Shown here piece after piece: positions 59,395-64,000 of a DNA stretch of 64,000 bases. Every line of letters begins with the position of its first letter. Positions within the stretch are counted from its first letter, which is position 1. The position numbers were made by a program, and so were the translations under genes. Location: positions 4,216,001 through 4,280,000 of the forward strand of contig NZ_CP034464.1 in assembly GCF_003955735.1 (NCBI RefSeq), given 5' to 3'. The notes beneath the pieces are model-generated. The model was given only the letters and a program-made list of their open reading frames with translations. It searched no databases and was not told where the DNA came from. This DNA comes from Undibacterium parvum (GTDB lineage: Bacteria > Pseudomonadota > Gammaproteobacteria > Burkholderiales > Burkholderiaceae_D).

Positions 59395-59790
59395 ATGGAT
59401 TTTCTGCAACCACCAGACTGGGTTCGACCGCGTGGCTATTCCAATGGCGTTGTCGCAAAGGGCCGCAGCGTGTATCTGAGCGGCATGATAGGCTGGGATG
59501 GCCAAGGCCAGTTTCATAGCGATGATTTCGCGGCGCAAGTGCGGCAAGCCTTACAGAATATTGTAGCAGTGCTTGCGCAAGCCGAGGCCAGACCCGAGCA
59601 CATCGTACGCATGACCTGGTATGTCATAGACAAAAAAGAATATGTGGCAGCCTATCCGCAAATCGGTGTGGCTTACCGTGAACTCATAGGGCCTCATTAC
59701 CCAAGTATGACGGCGGTGCAAGTGGCAGGCTTGATCGAAGATCGCGCCAGGGTCGAGATTGAAGTCACCGCCATGGTGCCAGACCAGTAA
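59395..59790 (+). CDS. RidA/YjgF family protein lacking the usual Arg
   Basis: A 131-residue Rid-fold protein from the ATG at 59395 (AAGGA ribosome site). GYSNGVVAKGRSVYLSGMIGWD and the closing ARVEIEVTAMVP are typical. In the imine-hydrolysing RidA group an Arg lies in ARS-x-V; here the matching segment is PSMTAVQVA with Met in its place, so it belongs to an Arg-lacking Rid subgroup. It ends the 2-aminobenzoate cluster. A role in removing the amino group of an enamine intermediate is attractive but uncertain. Confidence 0.88.
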   Translation: MDFLQPPDWVRPRGYSNGVVAKGRSVYLSGMIGWDGQGQFHSDDFAAQVRQALQNIVAVLAQAEARPEHIVRMTWYVIDKKEYVAAYPQIGVAYRELIGPHYPSMTAVQVAGLIEDRARVEIEVTAMVPDQ

Positions 59791-59829
59791 TTTCCAAAGC
59801 GGCAGCACGCCAAACTCGATTTCTAAATA

Positions 59830-59909
59830 CACCTAGCCCAAGGCGCATATTCTATGCGCCTCGCCAGCCCTGCCGACCTGCAGAGCATATGGCGTATGCG
59901 CGTTGGCGG
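59830..59909 (-). repeat. REP-like paired-hairpin repeat, copy D
   Basis: Read on the minus strand it starts CCGCCAACGCGCAT, like copy C, and ends TTGGGCTAGGTG, like copy A. It contains a perfect hairpin GGCGCATA-ttc-TATGCGCC (59843-59861). It lies in the 421-bp gap between the Rid gene and the glycosyltransferase. Confidence 0.65.
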
Positions 59910-60030
59910 ACTGCGCTTTCAAACGCCATTCAGGCAAAAAACCCTTGTAGTTTAAATTCGTTATTGCATTGCAGTAAATGTTAAGGAATGTTATGTATTG
60001 TGAATGTCATAATTAGTTGATTTTAATCAT

Positions 60031-60045
60031 GTTACAATTGGTAAC
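60031..60045. promoter_or_regulatory. Inverted repeat upstream of the polysaccharide locus
   Basis: GTTAC-aattg-GTAAC, a perfect 5-bp inverted repeat in AT-rich DNA about 170 bp before the glycosyltransferase start. It may be an operator. No other gene or motif was seen in 59910-60211. Confidence 0.35.
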
Positions 60046-60211
60046 AAGTTTTAGGCAGCCCTTTTGCTCACTCATCTAGTGTTCAATAGCGCACTACTAT
60101 CCCCAACTACGATGAACTGACGATAAGTATTTTCAATTATTGACTATGCGCTGTCTTTCGTCGGGGGTGAATTTACTTCTGGTTTGTTTCGTTCGCGAAA
60201 TTTAACCTACT

Positions 60212-61825
60212 ATGATGATCAATTATATAAATACTAATAGGCACTTTAGCCGTTTTTTTCTCGTCTGTACTTTTGCTTTGGTGACTTGTTTTTATTGCAC
60301 TAGCACATGTTTTGCGCAAGCCGGTGATGGTAAGACTGCTGGCGTGGAAAATGACATTGTTGATAGCTTCCCTGACGTCGCGATTCTCGGTAAACCATTT
60401 GCGCTGCATGTCTGGTTGAATGATCACTTGGCCGAGCATTTCGATCAATTTTCTTCGGGTTCCGCCTTACGAGAAAAACCGGCCAGCGCCGAGGCCTTGG
60501 TCTTGCTCGATATAGAAAATAATGCGCACTCGAACACTGCCAGTATTTCTGATTACGCCATACGCACTATGTTGTATTTGTTGTGGGCCGTGGTGCTGTT
60601 GATACTGGTGTACACAGCGCGTCATTATTATTTCACTTTTAATCGCATGTTCGGCAAGCAACGTCATCCGTATATCGATATCGATACGGCGGATTGGCCT
60701 AGTGTGACCATTTTCATCGCTGCACACAATGAAGAGGCGGTGATTGCGCATTCTTTGCAGGCGCTCTTAGAAGTCGATTATCCGCCTGAAAAATTGCAGA
60801 TCATGCCTATGAATGATCGCTCTAAAGATCGCACCAAAGAAATTATCGATGATTTTGTCCTGCGTTTTCCTGGTCGCATCACGCCGTTTCATCGGGTCGA
60901 TGGAAAACCAGGAAAAGCCGCCGCTTTAAAAGACGCGACCGCTTTGGTGAATAGCGAAATCCTGATTATTTTCGATGCCGATTATGTCCCTGGGCGTGGC
61001 TTGATCAAACAATTGGTAGCGCCATTTTTCGACCCTGAAAATGGTGCAGTGATGGGGCGCGTGGTGCCGCTCAATACCGGCAGTAATTTGTTGACCCGCT
61101 TACTCGACATGGAGCGTTCTGGCGGTTATCAAGTCGATCAACAGGCGCGTATGAATTTGCATCTGGTGCCGCAATACGGTGGCACCGTGGGTGGAGTCAG
61201 ACGCGCGGCCTTAGATGCGGTTGGTGGTTGGCGCGATGAGGCTTTGGCCGAGGACACGGATCTGACCTATCGCCTCTTGCTGGACGGCTGGAAAACCGTG
61301 TATCAAAACCGTTCGGAATGTTATGAAGAAGTGCCAGAAGGCTGGGGCGTGCGGGTGCGCCAGATTATGCGATGGTCGAAAGGCCATAATCAGGCCGCGA
61401 TACAATATTCAGTCAGATTGTTGGGAAGTAAAAAAGTCTCCTGGGGCGAAAAGCTAGACGGCTTTTTACTTTTAGGCGTGTATGCGATGTCGCCGATTTT
61501 ATTGTTTGGCTGGATGCTGGCAATCACTCTGTTTTATTTTAATCCAGATAATTGGCTCAATGGAATTTTGGCCCTGTTTGCCTTAATGTCGTATAGCGCG
61601 CTGGGTAATTTTGCGGCATTTTTTGAGATTGGTGCGGCTGTGTATTTAGATGGAAGTCGCGGCCGGATTAAACTCATGCCACTGAATTATTTTGGGTTTT
61701 TGATTAGCCTGTTAGCGATCTCACGCGCCACTTTCAATCAAATAGTTTTCGACACGCTGTTAAAACGCACCCTGGTATGGGATAAAACCGTGCGCTACCG
61801 AAAACCTATCGTCGCCCATCCTTAA
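60212..61825 (+). CDS. Processive family 2 glycosyltransferase (PgaC/BcsA-like)
   Basis: A 537-residue inner-membrane polysaccharide synthase. An N-terminal hydrophobic segment (about 15-35) and a polar periplasmic stretch precede a membrane helix at 118-137. The catalytic GT2 domain (165-390) shows IFIAAHNEEAV, the DAD motif at 255-257, EDTD at 347-350 and Q/R-x-x-RW as QIMRW at 384-388. Further membrane helices lie in the last 130 residues. Such enzymes polymerise UDP-sugars into exported beta-linked chains. The long N-terminal periplasmic region is unusual for PgaC. It heads a three-gene locus. Confidence 0.88.
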   Translation: MMINYINTNRHFSRFFLVCTFALVTCFYCTSTCFAQAGDGKTAGVENDIVDSFPDVAILGKPFALHVWLNDHLAEHFDQFSSGSALREKPASAEALVLLDIENNAHSNTASISDYAIRTMLYLLWAVVLLILVYTARHYYFTFNRMFGKQRHPYIDIDTADWPSVTIFIAAHNEEAVIAHSLQALLEVDYPPEKLQIMPMNDRSKDRTKEIIDDFVLRFPGRITPFHRVDGKPGKAAALKDATALVNSEILIIFDADYVPGRGLIKQLVAPFFDPENGAVMGRVVPLNTGSNLLTRLLDMERSGGYQVDQQARMNLHLVPQYGGTVGGVRRAALDAVGGWRDEALAEDTDLTYRLLLDGWKTVYQNRSECYEEVPEGWGVRVRQIMRWSKGHNQAAIQYSVRLLGSKKVSWGEKLDGFLLLGVYAMSPILLFGWMLAITLFYFNPDNWLNGILALFALMSYSALGNFAAFFEIGAAVYLDGSRGRIKLMPLNYFGFLISLLAISRATFNQIVFDTLLKRTLVWDKTVRYRKPIVAHP

Positions 61826-61836
61826 GGCGATAAATA

Positions 61837-62964
61837 ATGAATTCGAACTCCCTATTTTTTCTTTGTGTGTTTCTCTTGTTTAGCCTGCCTTTATTGCCAG
61901 CCTTGCTGGAGTTATGGCTAAAAAAAGATGCAACGCCACTCAAAGTGGTCAGAGAATATGACGGCAACATTAACTATTTTGCCCAGACTTTTCGGCACTT
62001 TGTAGAGCAGCAGTTCGCCCAGTTTTTGGATACTACGGTAGTCACCAATATGGCTTTGCAGTACAAGTTGCAAGATGGCAGTCCATTCCAAATTGTCGGG
62101 GCAGATGGGATCGCGCTATTTTCTGCTGCAGAATTATCGAGTCGGCAAACTCAGCAAATTATCATTGCCAAAAGTGGGTTTAAAGTCCCCGACGGCATGT
62201 TCTTTGAAAAAGAAGTGTATAGCCGGCAAGACGTCATCGGCACTAATAAACTTTCTTTTCGCGCCATCTTGGCCGATGGTGATATACGGCTTGGCGATCA
62301 ATGCTCGCTGATACGCTGGGTGCATAGCCAGCAAAGTATACAACTGGGACTAGGCGCAAAAATATACGGACGGATTTCAGCTGAAAAGAAAATTAATTTG
62401 GGCGCAGACACACGTTTTGGTCGTATGCACGCACCGGTCATCTATTTTGGTGACGGCTCAGCGAGTGAAGCTCAGGGTTTGGCCACTAGTGTTGCGCTAG
62501 AAATGGTACTAGAAAATAAGGCCGCCAAAAGTAAATTAAGCATGAGTAGCAAAATTCTCGATGATACGGCCAATCGCTGGCTGGCCAAGGGGGATTATAC
62601 GGTCAGCAGAAATACTCAGCATCAAGGCAGTCTGGTGGCGCAAATGGATTTGCGGATAGAGGCACATTGCCATATTGTCGGTAGTCTTAAGAGTTCTGGT
62701 GATTTGCATCTGGATGATTGCTGTGTGATTGAGGGCGCTGTGGTGGCTGAGGGCACTATTTACATAGGTCAGTCTTGCCGCATTAAAGGCCCAGTCATCG
62801 GTGAGAAAACCGTGCATATAGGCACAGGCACGGTGATCGGGGCGGCTGCGCAACTCACCACGATCACGGCTCCCATAATACGTATTGCGTATGGCGTGAT
62901 CGCTCACGGTGCGGTGTGGGCGCGCGAAATGGGTTATGTCGCTGCGCCCACCCTAAAAAAATAA
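61837..62964 (+). CDS. Bactofilin-like membrane protein
   Basis: A 375-residue protein. Residues 4-24 form a membrane anchor. From about 120 onward the chain is rich in short beta repeats typical of bactofilin/polymer-forming or left-handed helix proteins: LADGDIRLGDQCSLIRWV, LGAKIYGRISAEKKINLG, then DLRIEAHCHIVGSLKSSGDLHLDD and VVAEGTIYIGQSCRIKGPV. Bactofilins form cytoskeletal scaffolds and often lie near cell-wall or polysaccharide genes. It lies 11 bp after the glycosyltransferase. The anchor and the long N-terminal region are unlike a minimal bactofilin. Confidence 0.75.
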   Translation: MNSNSLFFLCVFLLFSLPLLPALLELWLKKDATPLKVVREYDGNINYFAQTFRHFVEQQFAQFLDTTVVTNMALQYKLQDGSPFQIVGADGIALFSAAELSSRQTQQIIIAKSGFKVPDGMFFEKEVYSRQDVIGTNKLSFRAILADGDIRLGDQCSLIRWVHSQQSIQLGLGAKIYGRISAEKKINLGADTRFGRMHAPVIYFGDGSASEAQGLATSVALEMVLENKAAKSKLSMSSKILDDTANRWLAKGDYTVSRNTQHQGSLVAQMDLRIEAHCHIVGSLKSSGDLHLDDCCVIEGAVVAEGTIYIGQSCRIKGPVIGEKTVHIGTGTVIGAAAQLTTITAPIIRIAYGVIAHGAVWAREMGYVAAPTLKK

Positions 62965-62972
62965 ACAATACT

Positions 62973-64000
62973 ATGAAAATTATTCTCATGCTGCTTGCTA
63001 GCCTGCTCAGCGCCATCCCTGCGAGTGCACAGACGCGTTCGCTAGAGTTGAAAAACACTGGATACCAACTTGAAAACGGTGCAATAACTCTGGCTCATCA
63101 GGGCCAATTTATCGATCCATATTTTGCGATTCGTGCCTTATTGTCGGCCCATAGTGTAGGCATGGATATAGAACATGCTGCCCTCGCTTATATCGCTTGG
63201 CAATTGCCACGACAGGAGGCGAATGGCCTGTTTAAACGTTATTGCCTTGAACAAGAGTTAGCGCCGCAAGCCTCAGCTCCGCAAGACTCCGCCCAGCATG
63301 CCTTGCCAGAGTTGGCAGTATGGCGCGCTTGTGCCGATGCCGATGCGGATGATGCCCTGCTGGCGATGTGGATAGAGCTTTTGTATCTGATGGCGCCAAA
63401 TCAAGGCTTGCCGCCAGAGTGGAAGAAAAGTGTGCTGTCGGCACGTAGTCAGTTGGCTTTGATTTACGATAAAAGCCGCGGTATCTATGTGATCTCTCGT
63501 AGCAATAGAGTCGGCTTGTTGATGGATAACATAGAAATTTACGCCGCCTTGCGTAGCACAGCAGAGCAGCAAAAGCGCCTGGGCCTACATCAATTGGCGC
63601 AAAAATCTGCTTTGCAAGCCAAGCAGTTGGAGCTGGCAATACAAAAAGTATTTCGGCCTTCTCGGCAAGGTGATTTCCGCATTTCTACCCAAGCACCGGA
63701 AGCCAGTCGTTTTTACCCGGAGCAGGTAGGGCAAGTGTTCGCGCCCTTATTCGGTATGCGGGTAGGCCAGATGGATGCCAAAAAATCCGGACAGCACACG
63801 CTCAGTAAATGGTTGGGCGAGCATCAGGTGGCATGGTTGGCGCATGAAAAAGATCACTTTCCCTGGGGTTTGATCGCGCTCGCCGCAGAAAAAAATGAGG
63901 CGCAGGATACTGCCAGACTCTGGGTGGAACGGGCTTTGCCATTGCGCCATGGCGAACGCTGGAATGTCTTGGAAGAAGCTATTTTTCAAGCCTTAAGCGG
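62973..64000 (+). CDS. Exported protein, possibly glycosidase-like (3-prime end outside window)
   Basis: An open frame from ATG 62973 to the window end with no stop (342 codons seen). A signal peptide MKIILMLLASLLSAIPASAQ is cut near ASA|QT. The helical mature part holds FIDPYFAIRALLSAHSVGMD, a WRACADADADDALLAMWIELLY segment and GIYVISRSNRVGLLMDNIEIY, reminiscent of six-hairpin (alpha/alpha toroid) glycosidases with acidic active-site residues. The similarity is by pattern only. It begins 8 bp after the bactofilin-like gene, so it belongs to the same operon and could trim or modify the polymer. Confidence 0.75.
   Translation, partial: MKIILMLLASLLSAIPASAQTRSLELKNTGYQLENGAITLAHQGQFIDPYFAIRALLSAHSVGMDIEHAALAYIAWQLPRQEANGLFKRYCLEQELAPQASAPQDSAQHALPELAVWRACADADADDALLAMWIELLYLMAPNQGLPPEWKKSVLSARSQLALIYDKSRGIYVISRSNRVGLLMDNIEIYAALRSTAEQQKRLGLHQLAQKSALQAKQLELAIQKVFRPSRQGDFRISTQAPEASRFYPEQVGQVFAPLFGMRVGQMDAKKSGQHTLSKWLGEHQVAWLAHEKDHFPWGLIALAAEKNEAQDTARLWVERALPLRHGERWNVLEEAIFQALS

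Overview
The window is chromosomal DNA from a betaproteobacterium of the order Burkholderiales, most likely family Oxalobacteraceae. The evidence is the gene order mdh / GntR regulator / sdhCDAB-sdhE-gltA / odhA-odhB-lpdA-zapE, the block smpB-ratA-rnfH-guaB-guaA-queE-queD-tadA-ldcA, and an OmpR/EnvZ pair. An Undibacterium-like genus would fit the moderate GC and short intergenic palindromes, but that is inference. No rRNA, tRNA, CRISPR array, phage or autonomous transposase was seen.

Layout. 1-2.1 kb: lysine catabolism (partial ALDH7 dehydrogenase, saccharopine/lysine dehydrogenase, divergent Lrp regulator). 2.2-6.1 kb: small exported proteins and a TonB-dependent siderophore receptor. 6.2-15.8 kb: a Tat-exported molybdenum hydroxylase pair, a YfeH-type transporter, a CurA-like reductase, purU, yaeQ, cysK and small envelope proteins. 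15.8-31.8 kb: the TCA-cycle block, with a CitE-like lyase and mdh on the minus strand, and a GntR regulator, succinate dehydrogenase, its flavinylation factor, citrate synthase, 2-oxoglutarate dehydrogenase and zapE on the plus strand. 31.9-34.4 kb: a small exported protein, an aminotransferase and upp. 34.7-39.9 kb: one 1737-residue coiled-coil protein with a 14-residue repeat and a C-terminal membrane anchor. 39.9-51.3 kb: ompR/envZ, smpB, ratA, rnfH, guaB/guaA with a GAF-GGDEF-like gene between them, queuosine genes, tadA and ldcA. 51.6-59.8 kb: an aerobic CoA-thioester pathway for 2-aminobenzoate (anthranilate). 60.2 kb to the end: an exopolysaccharide-type locus with a processive family 2 glycosyltransferase, a bactofilin-like membrane protein and an exported, possibly glycosidase-like protein cut by the window end.

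Two dispersed repeat families stand out. One is a 104-bp MITE-like element (two copies, opposite orientation) with 16-bp terminal inverted repeats and perfect 5-bp target duplications. The other is an ~80-bp paired-hairpin, REP-like repeat (four copies), always between genes. The least explained items are the giant coiled-coil protein, the end-of-window polysaccharide locus, the degenerate GGDEF gene inside the GMP operon, and the unusual active sites of the crotonase and Rid proteins in the 2-aminobenzoate cluster.
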